Positions 5,730 through 12,149 of a stretch of 12,149 nucleotides of DNA are shown one piece after another. The number at the start of each line of letters is the position of its first letter. The first letter of the stretch is position 1. Source of the stretch: CAXMNX01 sp051009475 (lineage in GTDB: Bacteria; Pseudomonadota; Alphaproteobacteria; Rhodobacterales; Rhodobacteraceae); NCBI GenBank assembly GCA_051009475.1, contig JBPCWO010000397.1:1-12149 (forward strand), written 5' to 3'. The notes beneath the pieces are model-generated. The model saw only the letters and a program-made list of their open reading frames with translations, was not told where the DNA came from and made no database searches. The position numbers and the translations under genes are program-made.

Positions 5730-6908
5730 CTACTGTTCAAGCGCTGCAACGCCTGGCAAAGATTTGCCTTCCATCCATTCGAGAAATGCACCGCCGGCGG
5801 TCGAAATATAGCTGAAGTCCTGTGCGACACCTGCGCGGTTCAGAGCCGCGACGGTGTCACCTCCGCCAGCGACCGAAATGAGATTACCGGCCCTTGTCAG
5901 ATCCGCCGCATGTCGAGCAGCCGCGTTCGTGGCTGCATCAAATGGCGCGATTTCGAACGCTCCCAATGGGCCGTTCCATATTAGCGTTCTTGCTGTGTCA
6001 AAAGCCTTGGCGATCGTTTTTACAGAATTTGGTCCGGCGTCCAAAATCATTCGATCTGGCGGACACGCATCTGCCGGTACTGTCATGTTGTCAGCGTGCT
6101 CGGCAAACTCCGTCGCGCAAACAATGTCGGTCGGCAATAGAATTTCGCATTTGGCTACTTCGGCTTTGGCGATAATTTCGCGGGCGGTGCTCGCCAGATC
6201 GTGTTCGGCAAGTGATTTGCCGACATCGAAGCCCTTCGCGGCCAAAAATGTGTTTGCCATCCCACCACCAATCACAAGCGTATCAACCTTGCGAACAAGA
6301 TTTCCAAGGAGTTCTAACTTGGTGGACACCTTCGCACCGCCAACGACTGCCACTACAGGGCGCGCCGGTTCACCAAGCGCGGTTTCCAAAGCCTGTAATT
6401 CAGCGTTCATCAACCGCCCTGCGCAGGCCGGAAGCAGGTGTGCTACGCCCTCAGTCGACGCATGAGCGCGGTGGGAAGCGGAAAAAGCGTCGTTACAATA
6501 GATGTCACCAAGCGAGGCCAAAAACTGAGCCATTCGCGGGTCATTAGCCTCTTCCATCGCCGTGAAACGCGTGTTTTCGACCAACACAACCGCCCCGGCG
6601 GGAAGCGCGTCGATTGTGGCACGGTCAGGCTTTTCGATGAATGTTATTTCGGTGCCTAAAGTTGCTTTTAATGAGGGCAGAGTGATGCGCAGGCTAAATT
6701 CTTGCACCGGTTGGCCTTTTGGACGACCAAAGTGCGCTAGCATTACAGGTTTACCGCCGCCTGCGAGAATGTCTCGAATCGTTGGAACAATGCGTTCGAT
6801 TCGAGTGGTGTCTGCCACCCGCCCATCTTGAACAGGCACATTCAGATCGACGCGGGTCAGGACGGTCTTTCCGGCGAGGTCCATATCATCGAGGGTTTTC
6901 CAGGCCAT
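5730..6908 (-). CDS. pgk: Phosphoglycerate kinase
   Basis: Interconverts 1,3-bisphosphoglycerate and 3-phosphoglycerate with ADP/ATP in glycolysis and gluconeogenesis. The 392-residue protein has the family features in order: VLTRVDLNVP near the N-terminus (the 3-phosphoglycerate site), LAHFGRPKG, LVENTRF, the hinge and nucleotide region VVGGAKVSTKLELLGNLV, VIGGGMANTFLAA, WNGPLGAFE, and the C-terminal SVAGGGDTVAAL and YISTAGGAFLEWMEG. The start at 6908 (MAWKTLDDMDL) is supported by GGAGG five bases upstream. A longer reading from 7001 adds a basic, unconserved 31-residue tail that crosses this ribosome binding site and the divergent promoter region. It is followed by fba. Confidence 0.97.
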   Translation of the reverse strand: MAWKTLDDMDLAGKTVLTRVDLNVPVQDGRVADTTRIERIVPTIRDILAGGGKPVMLAHFGRPKGQPVQEFSLRITLPSLKATLGTEITFIEKPDRATIDALPAGAVVLVENTRFTAMEEANDPRMAQFLASLGDIYCNDAFSASHRAHASTEGVAHLLPACAGRLMNAELQALETALGEPARPVVAVVGGAKVSTKLELLGNLVRKVDTLVIGGGMANTFLAAKGFDVGKSLAEHDLASTAREIIAKAEVAKCEILLPTDIVCATEFAEHADNMTVPADACPPDRMILDAGPNSVKTIAKAFDTARTLIWNGPLGAFEIAPFDAATNAAARHAADLTRAGNLISVAGGGDTVAALNRAGVAQDFSYISTAGGAFLEWMEGKSLPGVAALEQ

Positions 6909-7042
6909 TCTCGCCTCCGTAATGCACACACACTTCCGTAACCGCATGGTGACTGCCGTCAACAGGCGCTTTGTCGCCTTTCGGCTTTTCCTTGACGCCA
7001 TTGCTGAATAGTGTCCCGAAAAACTGATCCAGAGGAGCCGAC
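6909..7042. promoter_or_regulatory. Divergent intergenic region between pgk and the cyclophilin pair
   Basis: These 134 bp separate pgk (leftward) from the cyclophilins (rightward), so promoters for both should lie here. TTGACG occurs on the plus strand near 6990 and on the minus strand near 6960 as possible -35 elements, but neither has a clear -10 partner at normal spacing. A Shine-Dalgarno AGAGGAG precedes the first cyclophilin. Confidence 0.45.
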
Positions 7043-7549
7043 ATGGCCGACCACAAAGACCCCGAAAATACGATCATCATCGAGCTTAAGGATGGGAGCG
7101 TCACGATTGAGCTTTTGCCGGACGTGGCGCCCGCGCATTGCGAGCGGATCAAAGATCTGGCCCGTGCCGGCGAGTATGACAACGTCGTCTTTCACCGGGT
7201 GATCGATGGGTTTATGGCCCAGACGGGCGACGTCGAGCACGGCGATTTTGAAGATGGGTTCAATCTGCGCCGAGCGGGCACAGGTAGTTCAGACCGGCCC
7301 GATGTCGTAGCCGAGTTCGGCAGCATTCCACATGATCGCGGCACGATCGGCGCGGCAAGATCTCAGAACCCAAATTCGGCCAATAGCCAGTTTTTCATCA
7401 ATTTTTCGGACAACCACTTTCTAAATGGTCAGTACACGGTTTATGGCCGCGTTACTTCGGGAATGGAACATGTTGACGCAATCGCACGTGGAGAGCCGCC
7501 AATGAATCCCGACCGGATGCTTAGCATGAAGGTAGCTGCTGATGCGTAA
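7043..7549 (+). CDS. Cytoplasmic peptidyl-prolyl cis-trans isomerase, cyclophilin type
   Basis: A 168-residue cyclophilin without a signal peptide, so cytoplasmic. The catalytic core is clear: VVFHRVIDGFMAQTGD (48-63) contains the arginine (R52) and the Phe/Met/Gln residues that line the proline pocket, and SANSQFFINF (112-121) and FLNGQYTVYGRV (126-137) complete the site. The residue matching Trp121 of human cyclophilin A appears to be Phe (F126), as in E. coli cyclophilins, which would predict weak cyclosporin binding. The start ATG has AGAGGAG nearby. The stop overlaps the start of a secreted paralogue by 8 nt. The symbol ppiB is plausible, but I cannot separate it from other bacterial cyclophilins by sequence alone. 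Confidence 0.95.
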   Translation: MADHKDPENTIIIELKDGSVTIELLPDVAPAHCERIKDLARAGEYDNVVFHRVIDGFMAQTGDVEHGDFEDGFNLRRAGTGSSDRPDVVAEFGSIPHDRGTIGAARSQNPNSANSQFFINFSDNHFLNGQYTVYGRVTSGMEHVDAIARGEPPMNPDRMLSMKVAADA

Positions 7550-8099
7550 ATTGGCTCTTGCTCTCGCAATTGGTGCGGCGCCGGCGATGGCGCAGGACGG
7601 TGATGGGCCCAATCTGGTAATAGACGTTTCTGGCGAAGCAAATGGGCGCATTGTCATTGACCTGTTAGAAGATGTCGCACCTAAGCACGTCGCCCAAATC
7701 GCGGCTTTGGCAGAAGAAGGCGCGTATGATGGAGTTGTCTTTCACCGGGTAATCGAAGGATTCATGGCGCAAACGGGTGATGTGCAATGCGGCCGCGCAA
7801 ATGCAGATTGCCCGGCGGGCGTTGGCGGTTCGGATCGGCCAGATATTACGGCTGAGTTCTCTGACGTACCTTATGATCGTGGTATCGTCGGAATGGCACG
7901 ATCACAAAGTCCGAATTCGGCTAATTCACAGTTCTTCATTATGTTTGACGCCGGGCATTTCCTGAACGGACAATACACAGTCGTTGGCCGCGTGATCGAA
8001 GGAATGGAAATCGTGGACGCCATCAAACGCGGGACCGGCCGAAACGGCGCCGTCGTCGGCGCGCCGGATATCATGGAAAGCGTATCTGTCGAGCGTTAG
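7542..8099 (+). CDS. Secreted (periplasmic) peptidyl-prolyl cis-trans isomerase, cyclophilin type
   Basis: A 185-residue paralogue of the preceding gene with a signal peptide: MRK, then a hydrophobic run (LALALAIGAAP), then a likely cleavage site after AMA at 17. The cyclophilin core is intact, with VVFHRVIEGFMAQTGD (65-80), SANSQFFIMF (126-135) and FLNGQYTVVGRV (140-151). Between the first two motifs lies a segment with two cysteines, C83 and C90, absent from the cytoplasmic copy; in the periplasm they could form a disulfide. The ATG overlaps the upstream stop in ATGCGTAA, so translation is probably coupled. It likely assists folding of exported proteins, as E. coli PpiA does; this is inferred from family and the signal peptide. 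Confidence 0.93.
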   Translation: MRKLALALAIGAAPAMAQDGDGPNLVIDVSGEANGRIVIDLLEDVAPKHVAQIAALAEEGAYDGVVFHRVIEGFMAQTGDVQCGRANADCPAGVGGSDRPDITAEFSDVPYDRGIVGMARSQSPNSANSQFFIMFDAGHFLNGQYTVVGRVIEGMEIVDAIKRGTGRNGAVVGAPDIMESVSVER

Positions 8100-8118
8100 T
8101 GCTGCATACTTCCGATCA

Positions 8119-8137
8119 ACCCCGCGTGAAGTGGGGT
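8119..8137 (+). other. Short hairpin between the secreted cyclophilin and the DUF3179 gene
   Basis: ACCCCGC, a GTGAA loop, then GTGGGGT can form a 7 bp stem with one G-U pair. It lies 20 bp after the cyclophilin stop and 59 bp before the next ATG. There is no U-run after it, so it is not a standard intrinsic terminator; it might be a weak attenuator or mRNA 3'-end stabiliser. Confidence 0.35.
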
Positions 8138-8195
8138 ATTCCAGAAGACTGCGACCTGCCACATTCATAAAGAACAACCGGTAGGAGGGATTCCC

Positions 8196-9170
8196 ATGGG
8201 CTTTAATCATTTCGCTGCGATTTCGGCGTTAGTGGTCGGGCTGGGTTTGTCGGCTGTACAAGCAGATCCTTCATTTTGGCGTAATGAATGGCCTAATACC
8301 GATTTCGAACAGACAACGATTGAGAACTGGGCCGAAATCATGTCCGGCGGTCCGCCAAAAGATGGAATTCCGGCCTTGGATGACGTCAGTTTCATTCCCG
8401 TCGCAGATGAAACTCGACTTGGCGAGAATGAGCCGGTTATCACTATTGAGATCGACGGTGCCGAACCACGGACCTATCCAGTCCGTTATCTGACCTGGCA
8501 CGAGATCGTTAATGACACGGTGGGCGGAGTTCCGGTGACCGTTACATTTTGCCCGCTTTGCAATTCCGGGATAACTTTTGATAGGCGCGTGGACGGACGG
8601 GTTCTGAGCTTTGGCGTTTCAGGCAAACTCAGAAACTCGGACATGGTCATGTACGACCGCCAAACCGAAAGCTGGTGGCAGCAAGCGATCGGCACCGGAA
8701 TCGTTGGCGAAATGACCGGTGTCGAACTAACCCAATTGCCGACATGGATGGAGAGCTGGTCAGAGTTCAATGCGAGAAATCCTGACGGTCTGGTCATGGA
8801 CGAGCCTGACTGGCCACGGCAATACGGGCGCAATCCATACGTTGGATATGACAGTTCGACGCGCCCCTTCCTTTACAGTGGTGAAATGCCGCCGCACGAA
8901 ATCCCCGCGCTCATGCGCGTTGTTCGCGTTGGTGATAAGGCCTGGACGTTTGACCGGCTGCGCCAAGAAGAAACGATCAGTGAGGCCGGCCTTACACTAA
9001 GCTGGACCAGCGGTCAGTCATCGGCACTTGATCACTATCGGGTTTCAGAGGGCAAAAATGTCGGCACAGTGCGGGTGCGTGACGCTGGTGGAAACGATTT
9101 GCCGCACGACGTCATGTTTGCCTTCGCGTTTCATGCCTTTTTCCCGGACGGAGATTGGATGCTGAACTAG
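8196..9170 (+). CDS. Secreted DUF3179 domain-containing protein
   Basis: A 324-residue protein with a signal peptide (hydrophobic from about 6 to 20, likely cleavage after VQA at 23). The mature part matches the DUF3179 family as I know it: PVRYLTWHEIVNDTVGGVPV, then the hallmark TFCPLCNSGITFDR with C119 and C122, VSGKLRNSDMVMYDRQTESWW (142-162), LPTWMESWSEF, and a C-terminal part ending FAFAFHAFFPDGDWMLN. The paired cysteines suggest metal or redox chemistry, but the family has no function known to me. A strong GGAGGGA precedes the ATG. It follows the secreted cyclophilin at 96 bp on the same strand, so both products are exported, but the gap and hairpin leave cotranscription open. It converges on tyrS with a 46 bp gap. 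Confidence 0.92.
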   Translation: MGFNHFAAISALVVGLGLSAVQADPSFWRNEWPNTDFEQTTIENWAEIMSGGPPKDGIPALDDVSFIPVADETRLGENEPVITIEIDGAEPRTYPVRYLTWHEIVNDTVGGVPVTVTFCPLCNSGITFDRRVDGRVLSFGVSGKLRNSDMVMYDRQTESWWQQAIGTGIVGEMTGVELTQLPTWMESWSEFNARNPDGLVMDEPDWPRQYGRNPYVGYDSSTRPFLYSGEMPPHEIPALMRVVRVGDKAWTFDRLRQEETISEAGLTLSWTSGQSSALDHYRVSEGKNVGTVRVRDAGGNDLPHDVMFAFAFHAFFPDGDWMLN

Positions 9171-9216
9171 AGTGCAGCGCTAGGAAATTCGCGCGCATCG
9201 GAAATGCTAAGTTCGT

Positions 9217-10470
9217 CTAGTTTCCAAGCGTCACTAACGCGTGGCGTTTTTTACCGGCCGACAATTTGACGGGCGATGAAAGCGCGGCCGCGTCAAGCAT
9301 CAGGCTCGCGTCAGTCAACGGTTGATCATCGAGCTTCGCGCCGTTGTCGGCAATCAATCTTTTGGCCTCTTTGCCGGATTTAGCCAATCCAGTTCGCACT
9401 ATCAATTGCACAATGGAAATTCCGTCACCCACATCAGCAGAAGTCAGCGAAAGCGTCGGGAGATCGTCACCGACCCCACCTTTCTCAAAAACCTCGTGCG
9501 CGGTGGCCTCAGCGGCGGCAGCGGCATCTTCTCCGTGCAGAAGTGCCGTCACTTCATTTGCCAGCCGGACTTTTGCCTCGTTGATCTCGGACCCTTCCAG
9601 CTCGCCCAGCTTTTCACACTCGTCGATCGGCATCTCGGTGAACATCTTCAGAAATTTGCCGACGTCTGCGTCCACGATGTTGCGCCACCATTGCCAGAAC
9701 TGGTAGCTGGTCATCTTGTCTTCGTTCAACCAGATCGCACCTTCGGCGGATTTTCCCATTTTCTGGCCATCGGCACGGGTCACGAGCGGCGTAGTCAATC
9801 CGAATGCGTCTTTGCCTTCGACGCGGCGGATCAGATCGGCGCCCGAGACAATGTTCCCCCATTGATCCGAGCCACCCATCTGGAGGATGCAGCCATATTG
9901 CCGATAGAGCTGGAGAAAGTCATAGGCCTGTAGCAGCATGTAGTTGAACTCTATGAATGAAAGAGCCTGCTCTCTGTCGAGCCGCGATTTTATGCTTTCG
10001 AAGGCCAGTAACCGATTGATGGTGAAGTGCTTACCGATGTCGCGTAGGAAATCGATATAGCCAAGTTGATCCAGCCATTCCGCGTTGTTCACCAAAGGCG
10101 AATCCGTTGGCCCGTCACCATACGAGATGTAATTGGAAAAGACTTTGCGGATGCCGTTTGCGTTTTCGTTTATCTGCTCGACCGACAGGATTTTGCGCAT
10201 TTCGTCTTTGCCAGACGGATCGCCAACTTTGGTTGTCCCGCCGCCCATTAAAGTGATGGGCCGGTGGCCGGTTTTTTGCATCCAGCGCAGCAGCATTATC
10301 TGAACGAGATTTCCGATATGGAGACTGGTGGCGGTAAGATCGAAACCGATGTACCCCGTGACCGTCCCGGTACAGAAAGCGTCGTCTAACTCTTGCAGAT
10401 TTGTGCAATCGGCAAGAAATCCACGCTCAGTTATCGCTGCGATGAAATCGGATTTCGGGTGGTAGGTCAT
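9217..10470 (-). CDS. tyrS: Tyrosyl-tRNA synthetase
   Basis: Charges tRNA-Tyr with tyrosine. The 417-residue protein is a class I synthetase of the TyrRS type: the HIGH-like signature is HIGN (51-54), the tyrosine-binding region includes YIGFDLTATSLH and YMLLQAYDF (177-185), QMGGSDQWGN (197-206) is intact, and the KMSKS loop is KMGKS (237-241). The C-terminus (about 352-417, VQLIVRTGLAKSGKEAKRLI) is an S4-like RNA-binding domain for the tRNA. The start at 10470 follows a short AAGG element. A 7 bp inverted repeat sits directly before the start and could hide the ribosome binding site. The gene is convergent with the DUF3179 gene and divergent from anmK. Confidence 0.97.
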   Translation of the reverse strand: MTYHPKSDFIAAITERGFLADCTNLQELDDAFCTGTVTGYIGFDLTATSLHIGNLVQIMLLRWMQKTGHRPITLMGGGTTKVGDPSGKDEMRKILSVEQINENANGIRKVFSNYISYGDGPTDSPLVNNAEWLDQLGYIDFLRDIGKHFTINRLLAFESIKSRLDREQALSFIEFNYMLLQAYDFLQLYRQYGCILQMGGSDQWGNIVSGADLIRRVEGKDAFGLTTPLVTRADGQKMGKSAEGAIWLNEDKMTSYQFWQWWRNIVDADVGKFLKMFTEMPIDECEKLGELEGSEINEAKVRLANEVTALLHGEDAAAAAEATAHEVFEKGGVGDDLPTLSLTSADVGDGISIVQLIVRTGLAKSGKEAKRLIADNGAKLDDQPLTDASLMLDAAALSSPVKLSAGKKRHALVTLGN

Positions 10471-10550
10471 GGGCCTTCGTCTATGCTTTGCCCGAAGGCA
10501 GTGATGGGTGCGGGGCCTTCTATACTTGCCCGCAAGCTGGAGGGAAAGGG
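10471..10550. promoter_or_regulatory. Divergent region between tyrS and anmK with inverted and direct repeats
   Basis: These 80 bp must hold the start signals for both genes. GCCTTCG (10473-10479) and CGAAGGC (10493-10499) form a perfect 7 bp inverted repeat with a 13 nt loop, directly before the tyrS ATG. The segment 10471-10494 (GGGCCTTC, then TATGCTTTGCCCG) recurs imperfectly at 10513-10532 (GGGCCTTC, then TATACTTGCCCG), a direct repeat spaced about 42 bp. TATACT at 10521 resembles a -10 box for anmK, and the opposite strand reads TATAGA, but good -35 partners are missing. The anmK Shine-Dalgarno GGAGGG is at 10539-10544. Confidence 0.5.
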
Positions 10551-11687
10551 ATGACTAAGGCAGAGCCGATCTGGGCACTTGGCGCCATGTCAGGGACATC
10601 GCTTGACGGTGTGGATGCCGCAATGATCCTGACGGACGGCGTCAATGTTTTTGAGTTTGGCGAAAGTGCCTATCGCGCCTATTCCGATGCCGAACGGGAT
10701 GTCCTGCGCGCGGCACTAGGTAAATGGGATGGACCCGAAGTTGACAGAGCCGCAGAGGTTGTCGAATTGGCACATGCGGAACTATTGGCAGGGTTCAGTG
10801 ACGTGGATCTTGTTGGGATTCATGGGCAAACCACTTCACACAGACCGCATGCAGGCGAGACTTATCAAGCCGGCAACGGCGCGCTTTTGGCTGAAGTGCT
10901 GGGTCTGCCGGTCGTTTGGGATTTTCGATCAAGCGATATGAATTTCGGCGGGCAGGGTGCTCCGCTGGCGCCATTTTATCATTTCACATTGGCGAATTGG
11001 ATTGGCATCACAGACCCGGTGGCGTTCCTGAATATCGGGGGCGTGGCGAATTTGACCTGGCTTGATCCGCAGAAACAATCTGCAGAGACCCCAGGAGCCT
11101 GCCTCGCCTTTGATACTGGACCCGGCAACGCAAAAATAGATGATCTCGTGCAGCAAAGGCTTGGTCTTAGGATGGACAATGGCGGTGCGCTAGCGGCGAG
11201 CGGTCAAGTAAACGATGCGGTGCTGACGGAATTGATGTCGCACGAGGCTTACTTCCATCGTGTGCCACCGAAGTCGCTTGACCGAGACGATTTTGATCAT
11301 TGGACTTCGGCAGTATCGGATCTGTCGGATGCCGACGCTGTGGCAACCTTAACGGCAGCGTCGGCGGGCGCGATTGCCAACGCGCTTGAACATTGCCCGA
11401 TGCCGCCGACGCGGATTTTGGTCACCGGAGGCGGCCGAAAAAATCCGGTGATGATGGAAATGATAGGGGCTCTTGTCGAGTGTTCGGTAGACCCGGTCGA
11501 GGAGGTTGATCTGGACGGCGACATGTTGGAAGCGCAAGCATTTGCATATCTTGCCGTTCGTGTATTTAGGGGGTTTCCGACATCAGCACCCGGAACAACG
11601 GGGGTCGCAGCACCAGTCGGCGGCGGGCAGATCAGTCGACCGGGAGAGTTGCCGCAACTTGCTAAGATCGAGGGTATCGAGGATTAG
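10551..11687 (+). CDS. anmK: Anhydro-N-acetylmuramic acid kinase
   Basis: Hydrolyses and phosphorylates 1,6-anhydro-MurNAc to MurNAc-6-phosphate during cell-wall recycling in the cytoplasm. The 378-residue protein has the sugar kinase/Hsp70/actin fold signatures of AnmK: GAMSGTSLDGVDAA (11-24), GIHGQTTSHRP (89-99), WDFRSSDMNFGGQGAPLAP (123-141), FLNIGGVANLTWL (159-171), FDTGPGN (187-193, whose D188 is the expected catalytic base) and ILVTGGGRKNP (289-299) for nucleotide. I chose ATG 10551 because GGAGGG lies six bases upstream and the protein begins MTKAEPIWALGAMSG; a reading from 10488 would add 21 unconserved residues through the promoter region. Its 3' end overlaps the convergent HAD gene by 26 bp. 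Confidence 0.96.
   Translation: MTKAEPIWALGAMSGTSLDGVDAAMILTDGVNVFEFGESAYRAYSDAERDVLRAALGKWDGPEVDRAAEVVELAHAELLAGFSDVDLVGIHGQTTSHRPHAGETYQAGNGALLAEVLGLPVVWDFRSSDMNFGGQGAPLAPFYHFTLANWIGITDPVAFLNIGGVANLTWLDPQKQSAETPGACLAFDTGPGNAKIDDLVQQRLGLRMDNGGALAASGQVNDAVLTELMSHEAYFHRVPPKSLDRDDFDHWTSAVSDLSDADAVATLTAASAGAIANALEHCPMPPTRILVTGGGRKNPVMMEMIGALVECSVDPVEEVDLDGDMLEAQAFAYLAVRVFRGFPTSAPGTTGVAAPVGGGQISRPGELPQLAKIEGIED
11662..11687. other. Convergent 26 bp overlap of the anmK and HAD gene 3' ends
   Basis: The anmK stop TAG is at 11685-11687 and the HAD stop (TAG on the minus strand) at 11662-11664, so the coding ends overlap tail to tail. There is no room for a terminator between the two genes, so transcripts would run into each other as antisense pairs. 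Confidence 0.85.
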
Positions 11688-12149
11688 CAGATCGATTGAT
11701 ATACGATGCGGCTACCTGATGTGCTAAATCCAGAAAATCTTCCGCTAGCACATCCCATTGGTGTTCCGGTGCCAAGTCAGTTGTTTGATCGGGGCCGTGT
11801 TCCGTCCTGCGCGGTACGAAAGCCGTTCGCATTCCAACGCTACGCGCCGCAACCAAATCATCGTTATGGGCGGCAACCATGAGGACATCTTGCGGCTCCA
11901 ATCGTAACGCACGCGCCGAAGCCAGGTAAACATCCGGGCTTGGCTTGTAATTGCGGGCAATGTCGGCGCCAAGGATGCAGTCCCAAGGCAGCCGGCAATA
12001 TTTGGCAAGCCGGGTCATCAACGCAATTGAGCCATTCGAGCAGGGGGCGATGATTGCCAGTTCTTTGAGCGCGTTGAGTCCCCTGCAGACATCTGGCCAG
12101 GGATCTAATTTTTCCCAAGCGCGGTTCAGGGCAATTGGATCAGCGGATT
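11662..12149 (-). CDS. HAD-family hydrolase, type II haloacid dehalogenase-like (5' end outside window)
   Basis: The minus-strand frame is open from the right edge (12149) to the TAG at 11662, giving 162 codons; the N-terminus with the nucleophilic Asp motif is off the window. Visible HAD motifs are APCSNGS (motif II serine), LPWDCILGADIARNYKPSPDVY (motif III lysine in YKPSP, split by the insert region typical of type II) and VAAHNDDLVAARSVGM (motif IV acids), then TAFVPRRTEHGPDQ. This pattern matches 2-haloacid dehalogenase-like proteins of roseobacters. Whether it dehalogenates 2-haloacids or acts on a phosphate ester cannot be settled from this part. The C-terminal dozen residues (SANPRYPRS end) are encoded opposite the end of anmK and look unconserved, suggesting a drifted stop. 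Confidence 0.9.
   Translation of the reverse strand, partial: SADPIALNRAWEKLDPWPDVCRGLNALKELAIIAPCSNGSIALMTRLAKYCRLPWDCILGADIARNYKPSPDVYLASARALRLEPQDVLMVAAHNDDLVAARSVGMRTAFVPRRTEHGPDQTTDLAPEHQWDVLAEDFLDLAHQVAASYINRSANPRYPRS

Noticed and set aside
5854..6465. 203-codon plus-strand open frame
   Set aside because: It is antisense to pgk and shows the Ser/Ala/Arg-rich composition common to shadow frames of GC-rich genes.
6909..7001. Longer pgk starting at 7001
   Set aside because: The extension is basic and unconserved, and it crosses the GGAGG that serves the ATG at 6908.
9171..9216. Possible terminator between the convergent DUF3179 gene and tyrS
   Set aside because: Only a 4 bp stem (GCAT-CGGAA-ATGC) is visible and there is no T-run in either direction, so no terminator can be supported.
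9322..9933. 203-codon plus-strand open frame
   Set aside because: It is fully antisense to tyrS, whose HIGN, KMGKS and S4 features are intact on the minus strand.
10488..10550. Longer anmK starting at 10488
   Set aside because: It would translate the divergent promoter region and the repeats; the ATG at 10551 has a strong Shine-Dalgarno and matches the family N-terminus.

Overview
The window looks like chromosomal DNA of a Rhodobacterales (roseobacter-type) alphaproteobacterium. The grounds are the style of the proteins, an E1-beta subunit that carries its own lipoyl domain, the order divIC-pdhA-pdhB-pdhC next to a class I fructose-bisphosphate aldolase and pgk, and a tyrS/anmK divergent pair. 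This is inference from family knowledge; no 16S or other marker is present. I see no tRNA, rRNA, insertion sequence, prophage or CRISPR array. Almost all genes are core metabolism.

Layout. Positions 1-4212 (minus strand) hold a pyruvate dehydrogenase operon, read right to left: pdhA (E1-alpha), a small VOC/glyoxalase-fold protein, pdhB (E1-beta with N-terminal lipoyl domain), an 86-residue unknown protein, and pdhC (E2, running off the left edge). Gaps are 13, 2, 6-7 and 1 nt, so the five genes are almost certainly one transcript. About 140 bp of non-coding DNA upstream probably holds the operon promoter. Next come divIC/ftsB (cell division), class I fba and pgk, all minus strand. A 134 bp divergent region separates pgk from a plus-strand block: a cytoplasmic cyclophilin, an overlapping secreted cyclophilin paralogue, and a secreted DUF3179 protein. 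This block converges on tyrS (minus). tyrS is divergent from anmK (plus) across 80 bp, and anmK overlaps tail-to-tail with a type II haloacid-dehalogenase-like HAD gene that runs off the right edge.

How the genes relate. pgk and fba act in the triose part of glycolysis/gluconeogenesis, and the PDH complex links pyruvate to the TCA cycle. The two cyclophilins appear to supply one proline isomerase to the cytoplasm and one to the periplasm. anmK recycles anhydro-MurNAc from the cell wall. divIC belongs to the divisome.

Most unusual points. (1) pdhB has an in-frame tandem duplication of 22 codons (2302-2433). The two copies encode identical residues but differ at 12 third-codon positions, which rules out a simple assembly artefact or a very recent slippage. 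(2) Two small uncharacterised genes are interleaved between the three PDH subunit genes. (3) The VOC gene's last codons and stop lie inside the Shine-Dalgarno region of pdhB, and that region closely resembles the leader of pdhA. I found no clearly new multi-gene system such as a defence or mobile module; the interleaved PDH operon is the best candidate for something undescribed.
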